DNA from: JBCCQH01 sp039024435
GTDB lineage: Bacteria; Bacteroidota; Bacteroidia; J057; JADKCL01
Direction: 5' to 3'
DNA length: 64,000 nt
NCBI GenBank assembly: GCA_039024435.1
Contig: JBCCQH010000006.1
Coordinates: forward strand, 40,212-104,211
Shown: piece by piece, positions 15,690 to 24,448 of the stretch
Layout: the number at the start of each line of letters is the position of its first letter
Numbering within the stretch: the stretch's first letter is position 1
Position numbers and translations under genes: made by a program
The notes under the pieces: model-generated
Database searches by the model: none
What the model was told of the DNA's origin: nothing
The model's input: only the letters and a program-made list of their open reading frames with translations

Positions 15690-17936
15690 ATGCGAATATT
15701 TCTAGTAGCGTTCATTGGAGCGTTGTTTCCGGGGGGCATGTTTGCCCAAACCCTGGAACCAGTGCTCCGCGGGCGGGTGATTGAGGCGGAAACCGGCGCA
15801 GGTTTGGCCGGGGTGACTTTGAATTGGGAGGGAACCAGCACCGGAACCTTGAGCAATGAAGATGGAGAATTTCGGTTGTCTCGCGTTGCCGACTCCACGG
15901 TCTTGCTCGTCAAGTTCGTTAGGGTCAAGGAGCGGCGCATGCTCGTTCCTCCGGCGCAGGCGTGGCTCGACATCGCCCTGAGCACGGACGGGGAATCGGA
16001 TGGGGTTGTCCTTGAGGAAGTGCAAATCGATGCCCGCCTCAAAACGACCGAAATATCGACCCTCGATCCCATCAAAACCGAGCAGATCAGTGATCGTGAA
16101 CTGCTCAAAGCAGCCTGTTGTAGCCTGGCCGAAAGCTTCGAGACGACCCCTACGGTGGACGTTTCCTTTTCGGATGCGGTCACCGGCACGCACCAAATCC
16201 AGATGCTTGGTCTCGCCGGTCCCTACACCCAAATCATGCGCGAGGCCATGCCCGATGTCCGGGGTTTTTCGGCGGTTCAAGGGTTGGCGTTTGTCCCGGG
16301 AACCTGGATCGAAAGCATCCAGTTGAACAAGGGTACCGGCTCGGTCGTCAACGGATTCGAAAGCATCGCCGGCCAAATCAACGTCAACCTCCGGCGGCCC
16401 GAGGACATGGACCGTTTCTATTTAAATGTGTACGGCAATGCCATGGGGCGTACCGAGGTCAATGCCCACCTGCGGAAGCAATTCAACGGCAATTTGAGCA
16501 CCGCATTTCTGGCCCACGGCCGCCTAAATACACTTCGCAACGACCGCAACGCAGACGGCTTTCTCGACAATCCGCTGGAACAACACTTGATCGGACTGAA
16601 CCGCTGGAAATACGCGGCGGACAACGGGGTGCGCTTTCAAGCGGGAGTGAAGGCCACAATTACCGATCTGGTGGGCGGTGAACGCGATTTTACTCCCCAA
16701 GAAAATGCCGGAGGTACTCTCTGGGGCGTTGATTTGGGGATCCGGCGGTTGGAAGGCTGGGCGAAGCTGGGCAAGGTCTATCCCGAGCGACCTTGGCGCA
16801 GCATGGGGCTTCAGGTTTCTGGGCTTTACCACGACCAGCGCGCGAATTATGCCATGCGCAACTACGACGCCAATCAGAAGTCACTCTATCTCAATTACCT
16901 CTACCAAAGTCTCATCGGGACTTCGCGGCACAATTTTATCACCGGAGTGAGCCTGATGTACGACGACTATGCCGAGGTGCTGCTGGTGGATACATTTGCC
17001 CGGCAGGAAATCGTTCCGGGGGGGTATTTTGAGTATACCTACACGATTCCGGACAAGCTCGACCTCGTCGCGGGGCTGCGTGTCGACTACCACAATCTAT
17101 TTGGCGCCTTCTTGACGCCGCGCTTGCACCTGCGTTACCAGTTGACGCCGCGTACGATATTTCGGATTTCCGGAGGGCGGGGGCAGCGGACCGCCAACCT
17201 CATATCCGAAAACCAAGGCTTGCTGGCCAGCGCTCGGACCATGGTCATCCAAGGGTCCGACCAGAATCTGCCTTACGGTTTGCGCCCGGAAATCGCCTGG
17301 AACTACGGGGTGAATTTCACGCAAAAGTTTGTCTTGGATTACCGCGAAGGGAGCTTTTCGCTTGATCTCTACCGGACTGATTTCCAAAACCAAATCGTGG
17401 TCGACCTGGACCAGAGTCCCCAGCAAGCCGTCTTCTATAACCTCGATGGGTCCTCGTTTTCAAACAGTTTCCAAGCCCAGGTCGATTACGAACTGCTGAA
17501 GCGCCTGGATGTCCGAATTGCCTACCGTTGGCTGGATGTACGCACGACTTACGGGGGAGTGCTTCGGGAAAAACCACTGATTGCCGCCCACCGCGCGTTT
17601 CTTAACCTTGGGTACGGCACGCGGAACCATTGGAAATTCGATGCGACCCTGAATTGGCAGGGGAGTAAGCGCTTGCCCATCACCACGAGCAATCCCCCGA
17701 AATATCAACTGCCGGCGGAGTCAGATCCTTTTCTCCTGCTCCATTTTCAGGTCAGTAAAACCTGGAAGGAGCGGTGGAACGTCTACCTGGGAGGCGAAAA
17801 TCTGCTGAATTTTCAGCAACCAACGCCGATTTTGGCCAGTGATCAGCCGTTCAGTTCCTTCTTCGATGGCTCGATGGTGTGGGGGCCGATCTTTGGGCGG
17901 AACATCTACGCTGGGATGCGGTTGATTTTGCACTAA
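15690..17936 (+). CDS. TonB-dependent outer-membrane receptor with N-terminal carboxypeptidase-regulatory-like domain
   Basis: 748 residues. Signal peptide to about residue 19 (GGMFAQ), then a CarboxypepD_reg-like beta-sandwich (residues about 27-110, VLRGRVIEAETGAGLAGVTL), the plug domain (about 125-245, with TPTVDVSFSDAVTG and GSVVNGFESIAGQINV), and a 22-strand barrel to the C-terminus. The likely cargo is a metal or metal chelate, because the two preceding genes encode an HYC_CC_PP protein and an HMA protein. No TonB or ExbBD genes are nearby. Length is at the short end for the family but complete. Confidence 0.93.
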   Translation: MRIFLVAFIGALFPGGMFAQTLEPVLRGRVIEAETGAGLAGVTLNWEGTSTGTLSNEDGEFRLSRVADSTVLLVKFVRVKERRMLVPPAQAWLDIALSTDGESDGVVLEEVQIDARLKTTEISTLDPIKTEQISDRELLKAACCSLAESFETTPTVDVSFSDAVTGTHQIQMLGLAGPYTQIMREAMPDVRGFSAVQGLAFVPGTWIESIQLNKGTGSVVNGFESIAGQINVNLRRPEDMDRFYLNVYGNAMGRTEVNAHLRKQFNGNLSTAFLAHGRLNTLRNDRNADGFLDNPLEQHLIGLNRWKYAADNGVRFQAGVKATITDLVGGERDFTPQENAGGTLWGVDLGIRRLEGWAKLGKVYPERPWRSMGLQVSGLYHDQRANYAMRNYDANQKSLYLNYLYQSLIGTSRHNFITGVSLMYDDYAEVLLVDTFARQEIVPGGYFEYTYTIPDKLDLVAGLRVDYHNLFGAFLTPRLHLRYQLTPRTIFRISGGRGQRTANLISENQGLLASARTMVIQGSDQNLPYGLRPEIAWNYGVNFTQKFVLDYREGSFSLDLYRTDFQNQIVVDLDQSPQQAVFYNLDGSSFSNSFQAQVDYELLKRLDVRIAYRWLDVRTTYGGVLREKPLIAAHRAFLNLGYGTRNHWKFDATLNWQGSKRLPITTSNPPKYQLPAESDPFLLLHFQVSKTWKERWNVYLGGENLLNFQQPTPILASDQPFSSFFDGSMVWGPIFGRNIYAGMRLILH

Positions 17937-18041
17937 AACATCGAAAAAAGGCCCGGAAGACGACGAAAACGCCCCCCAGAAAGGAAAACCCTTTGTCACC
18001 AAATCAGTTAACCCTTATAGGAAATCTAAAGCGACTAAGGC

Positions 18042-19088
18042 GTGAAACCCATAAAAACTGGCATCCTCCTCGTGAATCTGGGCACCCCGGATTCTCCCCG
18101 CACCGCCGATGTGCGCAAATATTTGGTTGAATTCCTCACCGATGCTCGGGTGGTCGATATCCCGGTAGTTCCGCGACAATTGCTGGTAAGGGGTATCATC
18201 GGGCCGTTTCGCGGCCCCAAATCGGCCAAAACCTACAAAGAAATTTGGGACAAGGACAAGGGGTCGCCGCTGCTTTACATCAGCGAGGAACTGCGGGACG
18301 CGGTGGAAGAAGCCCTGGGCGATGAATACCAGGTGGAGCTGGCCATGCGCTACCAAAGTCCTTCGGTCAAGAGTATTCTTGATCGCTTTAAGGGCAAAAT
18401 CTTGAAAAAGTTGCGCGTCATTCCGCTGTTTCCCCAGTACGCTTCGGCGACCACGGGCTCGGTGCATCAGGAAGTTATGCGGATCGTTTCTCAATGGCAA
18501 ACCATTCCCGATGTTGAATTCGTGAACAGTTATCCCGTCCACCCGGACATGATCGAAGCGTTTTGTGAGCGGGGTCGCCAGTACAACATTGACGATTATG
18601 ACCACGTTCTTTTCAGCTTTCACGGATTGCCGGAGCGGCAACTGGTCAAGGCAGACGAAGGAAATCACTGCGGACAGACCACTCAGTGCTGTTTTTCCAT
18701 TTCCGACAAAAACTTTTATTGTTACGGCGCGCAGTGCTACGCCACCACCCACGCGATTGCCGAGAAACTGAATATTCCCCCAGACAAATACACCGTCACC
18801 TTCCAATCCCGTTTGGGCAACCAACCTTGGAAAAAGCCTTATACCATCGACGTGCTGGAAGAGCACGCCAAAGAGTTGGGAACGAAGAAAATCCTCGTGT
18901 TTTGCCCGGCTTTCGTCGCCGATTGCCTGGAAACCATCTTTGAAATCGGGGTCGAATACGAAGAAGATTTCCTGAAATGGGGAGGAGAGGAGTTGACCCT
19001 GGTCGAAGGGTTGAATACACATCCGACTTGGGTGCATGCGCTATCGGAAATTGCCCGCGGGAATATGGGCGATGGCGAGTCGATCTAA
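18042..19088 (+). CDS. hemH: Ferrochelatase
   Basis: 348 residues with a GTG start at 18042 (begins MKPIKTGILLVNLGTPDSP). It inserts Fe2+ into protoporphyrin IX or coproporphyrin III at the end of haem synthesis. Active-site residues are His194 (FSFHGLPER) and Glu297 (FVADCLETIFE). Between them are five Cys (210, 216, 217, 227, 232) in a compact loop, as in bacterial ferrochelatases that hold a [2Fe-2S] cluster. No transmembrane tail. It is 105 bp after the TonB receptor gene; co-transcription is possible. No other hem gene is in the window. Confidence 0.97.
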   Translation: MKPIKTGILLVNLGTPDSPRTADVRKYLVEFLTDARVVDIPVVPRQLLVRGIIGPFRGPKSAKTYKEIWDKDKGSPLLYISEELRDAVEEALGDEYQVELAMRYQSPSVKSILDRFKGKILKKLRVIPLFPQYASATTGSVHQEVMRIVSQWQTIPDVEFVNSYPVHPDMIEAFCERGRQYNIDDYDHVLFSFHGLPERQLVKADEGNHCGQTTQCCFSISDKNFYCYGAQCYATTHAIAEKLNIPPDKYTVTFQSRLGNQPWKKPYTIDVLEEHAKELGTKKILVFCPAFVADCLETIFEIGVEYEEDFLKWGGEELTLVEGLNTHPTWVHALSEIARGNMGDGESI

Positions 19089-19252
19089 ATTCATCCTGCG
19101 GCTTTGCCGTGGTGCCTTCCTGCATCAATCTGCGATTGCAACCTTGACCAATCGATTTTGCATCATTTTGCCGAAGGCGAAATATTTTGTTCCTTCCGGA
19201 AAATGTCCAACAGCCGCTAATTCTTCGTACTGATCTGCTGCATATTTACACT

Positions 19253-19747
19253 GTGCGAATCACAATCACCTTTTTGGCCTTCTCTTTGATGTTGCTGCCT
19301 TGCTGTACCATTGAGGATCCCTGTGAGGATCTCAAGTGCATCAATCAGGGGCGTTGCCGGGATGGGTCGTGTGATTGTGCCGCTGGGTTTGAAGGTGATA
19401 ACTGCGAGATTCGCGAAATTGAGAAGTATTTGGGCACTTATTTGCGGGGGCAAGGCTCTTGCAACAACGTCGATTTTGTGCTAGGCACACACGTCATCAC
19501 CGAGCATCCCTTCGAAAACCGGATGATTGTCATCGACGACGGCGTGCTGGACGTACCAATTACGGCGGAGGTTGACGGTTGGAATTTTGTGATTCCCCGG
19601 CAGCAAAATGGTTACACTGATCCCCAAACCAACTTCTCGGAAGATTTTGAAATCTGGGGCCAGGGTTGGATCGACCTGCAAGCTGGCCTGCTGATTTACA
19701 AGCTGGACAATACTGGTTGTGAGTATCAGCTTGAGCTGCCCAACTGA
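19253..19747 (+). CDS. Exported EGF-like domain protein, probable lipoprotein
   Basis: 164 residues from a GTG at 19253 (reads MRITITFLAFSLMLLPCC); this start gives a compact signal segment with two Cys, one of which could be lipidated, though the lipobox LPCC is not ideal. Residues about 18-45 form a single EGF-like module with six Cys (DLKCINQGRCRDGSC and CDCAAGFEGDNCE). The remaining ~115 residues are a beta-rich domain of unknown type with one Cys pair. A CATATTTA box is only 4 nt before the GTG. Its TGA directly abuts the stop of the convergent PLD gene. Confidence 0.75.
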   Translation: MRITITFLAFSLMLLPCCTIEDPCEDLKCINQGRCRDGSCDCAAGFEGDNCEIREIEKYLGTYLRGQGSCNNVDFVLGTHVITEHPFENRMIVIDDGVLDVPITAEVDGWNFVIPRQQNGYTDPQTNFSEDFEIWGQGWIDLQAGLLIYKLDNTGCEYQLELPN

Positions 19748-21028
19748 TCAGCGACACCCCGTCGAATCATAATTCACGCCTCGGTACATCTGGGTGCTGT
19801 CTATCCCTTTCTCCCACAATTCCTGCCAATGGGTTTCGAGCGTTGCGTGGACCCCTTCGTCGGCGATCCGGATCCAGGTTTCACTGTTGTAGCGGTGAGC
19901 GTCGTAGTTCCAATTGTGGCTTCCGGTAAAGGTCAGGTGCTCCCGCTGAATCTCTCCCCCCTCGTTCCGGGCAAATGGGCCTTCAACCAGCATGAGTTTT
20001 GAATGCAGTCCGTAAGCAAGCTCGGGATTGCGGGAAGGGAGAAAGCGTACCGATCCTTCCGGTAAGGAATCAAGTATCTGCTTCACCTCCAGGGCGATAT
20101 CAAGGTCTTCTTTGAGTAAAATACGAACATCGAGTTCGTGCTCCCGCTGCATCTTTACCAGTTGGTGGGCGAGAATTTTGCGGCACCGGTGCCAGATGGA
20201 CATGGCGATGCGTACTTTCGCGGGCTCGCGGGACTGTTCCAAGCCGGATTTCAGACTCCGCAGAATTCCGGCAACTTCATCGCCGGGGACTGACTTGGGG
20301 AAGAAATAAGCCAGGTGGTCATGCTGGTCCGAGAAGGTGTGGGTGGTGCCAAAAGAAAAATCCAGTTCGGATACCGCCATTGCTTGCCAGTACGCCAAAA
20401 ACCGCGAATACAGCCCGCTATCGCCGTGGATGACGACCATTTCGTTCGATTCACCGATTTCGGTTGCGGTAAGATTGGCCGAAGAGACGGCAATGGTGTA
20501 ATCGCCCCGGTCATTTGTGCCCGGACTCAGGTGGCGGAACAGGAAAAACTTGTTGTGCATCTGGCGGCGGGGACTGAACTCACTCGTGTGCAGCAGGCCG
20601 GCTTGAGGATTTTCCTCGTTGACGATTCGGAATTGATCGGGATGATTGCGGATCATGCCTTGGAAACGACTTCGGGCCGCTTTTCGCCGGGGAACGCGCT
20701 CATCAGCGTAATTTTTTGGGTCAATGATTACCGACGCCTGCATCCCGGCGTGGCGCCGCAAATTTTCCGCTAGGCGCTCGGCCACAAGGGGGGCGGTCCA
20801 ATCGAAAATCGCTATGTGAACCTCCGAACTATCGGTCGCGCGGTCCAGCAAGCGCAGGAGTCCGCGATTGATCGCCCCTTGTCCATCCGCTGGATAGCTT
20901 GGATCGCCTCCACTTGTCGTAAACACCTCGTAAGATATCGCCGGAGCGGATCCCGATCCCGTATCGCCCCCACATGCGGCAAGGAGCGCAAGTAAAACGA
21001 CCAGGAAAAGCCATCTTTGGGTATCCAT
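19748..21028 (-). CDS. Phospholipase D-like lipoprotein
   Basis: 426 residues with a lipoprotein signal (lipobox LLAAC, Cys19). Two HKD motifs mark the PLD superfamily: MHNKFFLF (His158, Lys160) followed by a downstream SSANLT, and LHSKLMLVEG (His342, Lys344) followed by TGSHNWN. The two halves form one active site. Members cleave phosphodiesters of phospholipids or, in some, DNA; the Asp of HxKxxxxD is replaced in both motifs, which is common in the cardiolipin/nuclease-like branch. Anchored outside the cytoplasm. Downstream of the lipocalin-like gene by 23 bp, likely the same transcript. Confidence 0.88.
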   Translation of the reverse strand: MDTQRWLFLVVLLALLAACGGDTGSGSAPAISYEVFTTSGGDPSYPADGQGAINRGLLRLLDRATDSSEVHIAIFDWTAPLVAERLAENLRRHAGMQASVIIDPKNYADERVPRRKAARSRFQGMIRNHPDQFRIVNEENPQAGLLHTSEFSPRRQMHNKFFLFRHLSPGTNDRGDYTIAVSSANLTATEIGESNEMVVIHGDSGLYSRFLAYWQAMAVSELDFSFGTTHTFSDQHDHLAYFFPKSVPGDEVAGILRSLKSGLEQSREPAKVRIAMSIWHRCRKILAHQLVKMQREHELDVRILLKEDLDIALEVKQILDSLPEGSVRFLPSRNPELAYGLHSKLMLVEGPFARNEGGEIQREHLTFTGSHNWNYDAHRYNSETWIRIADEGVHATLETHWQELWEKGIDSTQMYRGVNYDSTGCR

Positions 21029-21051
21029 GGGGCAATAAAAACGGATTTTAC

Positions 21052-21537
21052 TTATTCTCCCGGCTGAACCATCGGGGGTTCGCCCGGTAGATCATTTTCC
21101 TGCGTGATTGGGTAATCGTCGACGCGTTGGAGGACCAATTCCAACTTCATTTCATTGGGCATGGTGGTAGTCATATTCAGCTTGTCCTCTTCCAAGGTGT
21201 AATTGTAGGTCAAACTTCCGGTTTCGCCTTTGAGTGTGATCGTCTTTTTTTCTGCGTCGAGGGTATAGGTGCCAGAATCATATACTCCCGGGCGCGGGCG
21301 CGTATCCACCGTTCCATTGCTTTTAAAGTCAAACCAGCTCTTGCCGTCGCCGACGTCCTGGCCGGCTACCAGAGAAGCATTGACCCGCCAGATGCCCAAG
21401 ACGGCCTCCGAGTCAGGCTTTTTTTCGTTTCCGCGGCAATTGGACAGCGAGACCATGAGCAACAGGGCGAGGACCCACGGACCGCATACCGCGCGGTGGA
21501 GGCCGATCCATTTTCTGTTTGAGCACGTTTTTCCCAT
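21052..21537 (-). CDS. Lipocalin-like lipoprotein
   Basis: 161 residues from the ATG at 21537. The hydrophobic segment LALLLMVSLSNC ends in a lipobox (LSNC). The mature part looks like the small lipocalin-like beta barrels common in Bacteroidota: VLGIWRVNASL at the start (the GxW motif), then repeated short strands FDFKSNGTVDT, SGTYTLDAEKKTITL and LTYNYTLEEDKLNMT. Ligand unknown. The upstream extension to 21690 lacks coding features. It precedes the PLD lipoprotein gene. Confidence 0.75.
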   Translation of the reverse strand: MGKTCSNRKWIGLHRAVCGPWVLALLLMVSLSNCRGNEKKPDSEAVLGIWRVNASLVAGQDVGDGKSWFDFKSNGTVDTRPRPGVYDSGTYTLDAEKKTITLKGETGSLTYNYTLEEDKLNMTTTMPNEMKLELVLQRVDDYPITQENDLPGEPPMVQPGE

Positions 21538-21679
21538 GCGATTGTTGATTGAAGATTTACGACGACAAAATAAATAAATATTCGCTCGACGGGAAAGTGC
21601 GTACGTGAAATGCTTGCTTTGAGGATCTCCAATACGACAGGGGGCGAAACTGCCGCTGTTAAATCTGTAATTTTTTCGC

Positions 21680-23083
21680 ATGGAACCCAAAACACGGCAA
21701 AAACAGCTTCAGCACTTGTACCTGCGGGCGGGTTTTGGTGAGGATCCGGATTTTATCCAGGAACACCGAGACCAATCGATTGCCTGGCACGTGGACCGGC
21801 TGTTTCGCAATTCGCAGAGTGGGCGCCCGCTGGATTACCTGAAAGACCCCACCAAAGGAGGGCGCAAGCGGGTAGGGGGCCTGCGTTTGGTCGGACTGTT
21901 CCTCAAGTCACGGCGGCAATTGCGCAAGCTCAATCTGCACTGGGTCCGGCGCATGGTCACCACCGAAGCGGTGCTGCGGGAGCGAATGACCCTGTTTTGG
22001 CACGATCACTTCGCGACCCACGTTCCGTTGGCGATTTTGATGGAGCGCCAAAACCAAACCCTGCGCGAATCCGCGCTGGAAAAGTTCGGACCGTTGCTGC
22101 ACGCGATCTCCAAGGATCCGGCGATGCTCATCTACCTGAACAACCAGCAGAACGTCAAGGACCACCCGAACGAAAACTTTGCCCGCGAGGTCATGGAGTT
22201 GTTTACCCTCGGCGAAGGCCACTATACCGAGGTGGACATCAAAGAAGCGGCCCGGGCCTTTACGGGCTGGACCACGGATCGCAGCGGTAACTTCCAATTT
22301 GACGCAGAAAAGCACGATTTCGGAGAAAAGACGGTCCTGGGGGTAAGCGGTAAGCTGACCGGTGAGCAGGTAATTGACATTCTCTTGGACCAAAAGCAAA
22401 CCGCGCGCTACCTCTGCCGCAAGTTGTACCGTTATTTTGTGAACGATCATGTCGACCCAGAACGCCTGGAACAACTTACCGAACGCTATTTCCGAACGGG
22501 TTTCGATACTGGAGATCTCCTGCGCCATATCTTTACGGCCGAGTGGTTCTATGCCGAAGTAAACCGAGGGGCTCTGATCAAGGGACCGGTTGATCTGATT
22601 GTGCATTGCATGCGGATTCTGAAAGCAGAATACCCCCGGAACTTTCTCTTTCTGGCCGTCCAGGAGGCGCTCGGGCAAGTGCTGTTTTTCCCACCCAATG
22701 TCGCAGGGTGGAGTGGGGGGCGGTCCTGGATCGACAGCGCCACGCTGATGTTGCGGATGAAACTGCCGCTGGTCGTTTTTGGCGCGGACGAGTTTGACCT
22801 GGAGTTGAAACCGGAGATCGAAGCAATGGGCACCGACATCTCAAGCCAGCGGATTCCCCGTTATTTCAAGGCCCGGGCGGAGTGGCGCCACCTCGCCAAA
22901 TCGGTATCCGGGATACCCGATGACCAGCTTCACGAGGCCATTATTGCTGCCCTGATTCAGTGCCCAGACGTGAACATTGACCGGAAAAATCTCCTTTCCT
23001 TCGCCGACTCAACCTCAAAGATCGAACTGATCAAAAGCCTCACCCTCCGCGTGATGGCCCTTCCCGAATTCCAACTCAAATGA
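21680..23083 (+). CDS. DUF1800 domain protein
   Basis: 467 residues, no signal peptide. Family hallmarks of DUF1800 are RMTLFWHDHFATHVP, HPNENFAREVMELFTLGEGHYTE and EAARAFTGWTTD, followed by LFFPPNVAGWSGGRSWIDSATL near residue 335. Function is unknown; genes of this family nearly always sit next to a DUF1501 gene, as here (4-bp ATGA overlap), and the pair is widespread in Bacteroidota and Planctomycetota. The conserved His/Asp/Glu residues suggest a metal site. Confidence 0.93.
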   Translation: MEPKTRQKQLQHLYLRAGFGEDPDFIQEHRDQSIAWHVDRLFRNSQSGRPLDYLKDPTKGGRKRVGGLRLVGLFLKSRRQLRKLNLHWVRRMVTTEAVLRERMTLFWHDHFATHVPLAILMERQNQTLRESALEKFGPLLHAISKDPAMLIYLNNQQNVKDHPNENFAREVMELFTLGEGHYTEVDIKEAARAFTGWTTDRSGNFQFDAEKHDFGEKTVLGVSGKLTGEQVIDILLDQKQTARYLCRKLYRYFVNDHVDPERLEQLTERYFRTGFDTGDLLRHIFTAEWFYAEVNRGALIKGPVDLIVHCMRILKAEYPRNFLFLAVQEALGQVLFFPPNVAGWSGGRSWIDSATLMLRMKLPLVVFGADEFDLELKPEIEAMGTDISSQRIPRYFKARAEWRHLAKSVSGIPDDQLHEAIIAALIQCPDVNIDRKNLLSFADSTSKIELIKSLTLRVMALPEFQLK

Positions 23084-24285
23084 GCATGAATCGAAAAGAA
23101 TTTTTGCGCAATACGGCCCTGGTTTCGGCTTCCTTTATGCTGCCGAGGTTCTTGCGCGGTGCCGATTTTGACTTGGCCGAGCGTACCGCGGAAGGTAAGG
23201 TGGTCGTCGTCATTCAGTTTTCCGGGGGCAACGACGGTCTGAACACGGTCGTTCCTTACCGCAATGACCTTTACCACCGGGCCCGTCCCAGCCTGGGATT
23301 GGACAAGAGCGAGGTGCTCCGCCTAGACGACGATCTGGCCCTCAATCCGAATCTGGTGGGGCTGGCGGAACTGTACGACGATGGGGCGCTGACCATTTTT
23401 AACAGTGTAGGTTATCCGAATCCCAACCGTTCCCATTTCCGCTCCATGGACATTTGGCAGTCCGGCAGTGGTTCCGAGCGGGTGTGGTCGACCGGGTGGA
23501 TCGGGCGGTATCTCGACGCAAAGTGCCCCGACGGTTTGCCGCCCTACACAGCGATGGAAGTGGACGATACACTCAGTCTGGCCCTGAAAGGGAAGGAAAT
23601 GAATGGCTTGGCCGTGCAGAAACCTACCGATTTTTATCGCAATACTCAGGAGCCGTTCTTTCACGCTGTATCCCAGCAAACGACGATGCCGGTTGCCAGT
23701 CATCCGCAACTCGACTACCTGCACAAGACCTTGGCGGAAACCACGATTTCTGCCGAATACGTCTACGCAAAGTCAAAGATTTACCAGTCGACCCAGTCCT
23801 ATCCGGGGACCCTGCTGGGCCGGAAACTGAAGTTGATCGCGGAGCTGATTGTCGCCAATAGTGCCACCAAGCTGTACTACGTCTCTTTGCCCGGCTTTGA
23901 CACGCACATCAATCAGAAGGGTCCGCAAGGGCGCTTGCTGCTGCAGTACGGCAATGCGATCCGGGCATTCACCCAGGACCTCAAGGCAAATGACCGGTTC
24001 GAGGATGTGGTCATCGTGACCTTTTCTGAGTTTGGGCGGCGGGTCCAGCAAAATGGTTCGGGCGGGACCGATCACGGCACCGCAAACAACCTGTTTTTGA
24101 TTTCCGGAGCTTTGCGGAAGCCCGGCATTTTCAATGCGCCCCCAGATTTGAGTGATCTGGACGAAGGTGACCTCAAGTACCAATTGGATTTTCGAAACAT
24201 CTACGCTACGCTGTTGGAGCGGTGGTTGAAAGCGGATGCAAATGGGATCCTCCAGGGAGATTTTTCCGCTCTACCGGTAATTTAA
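23080..24285 (+). CDS. DUF1501 domain protein (sulfatase-like fold)
   Basis: 401 residues. N-terminus NRKEFLRNTALVSASFML resembles a Tat-type signal with RK in place of RR, suggesting export in a folded state. The DUF1501 marks are VVVIQFSGGNDGLNTVVPY, GYPNPNRSHFRSMDIWQ, LPGFDTHINQ, VVIVTFSEFGRRV and GTDHGTAN; the Asp/His/Glu pattern resembles alkaline phosphatase/sulfatase-fold enzymes. It overlaps the DUF1800 gene by 4 bp; the two probably act together on an envelope substrate, which remains unknown. Confidence 0.93.
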   Translation: MSMNRKEFLRNTALVSASFMLPRFLRGADFDLAERTAEGKVVVVIQFSGGNDGLNTVVPYRNDLYHRARPSLGLDKSEVLRLDDDLALNPNLVGLAELYDDGALTIFNSVGYPNPNRSHFRSMDIWQSGSGSERVWSTGWIGRYLDAKCPDGLPPYTAMEVDDTLSLALKGKEMNGLAVQKPTDFYRNTQEPFFHAVSQQTTMPVASHPQLDYLHKTLAETTISAEYVYAKSKIYQSTQSYPGTLLGRKLKLIAELIVANSATKLYYVSLPGFDTHINQKGPQGRLLLQYGNAIRAFTQDLKANDRFEDVVIVTFSEFGRRVQQNGSGGTDHGTANNLFLISGALRKPGIFNAPPDLSDLDEGDLKYQLDFRNIYATLLERWLKADANGILQGDFSALPVI

Positions 24286-24327
24286 GTGCGCTATTGCCGC
24301 TGTGTACCCCAGGGATGCTCCCCTCAC

Positions 24328-24358
24328 GTTGGTGGATTTTTTCGGAAAACCCACCAAC
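24328..24358. repeat. Strong hairpin downstream of the DUF1501 gene
   Basis: GTTGGTGG at 24328-24335 pairs with CCACCAAC at 24351-24358, and the inner TTTT/AAAA bases extend pairing with one mismatch. It is 43 bp past the stop. No U-run follows on the plus strand, so it could be a factor-dependent terminator or an mRNA 3'-end protector. Confidence 0.45.
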
Positions 24359-24448
24359 AAAATGCAATGATAGGGAGCTTCTTAGGACTCTGCACGGGGC
24401 CACAGTTCCGTTCGATTGCACCCTTCACCTTTTTTTGTGTGAGCGAAA

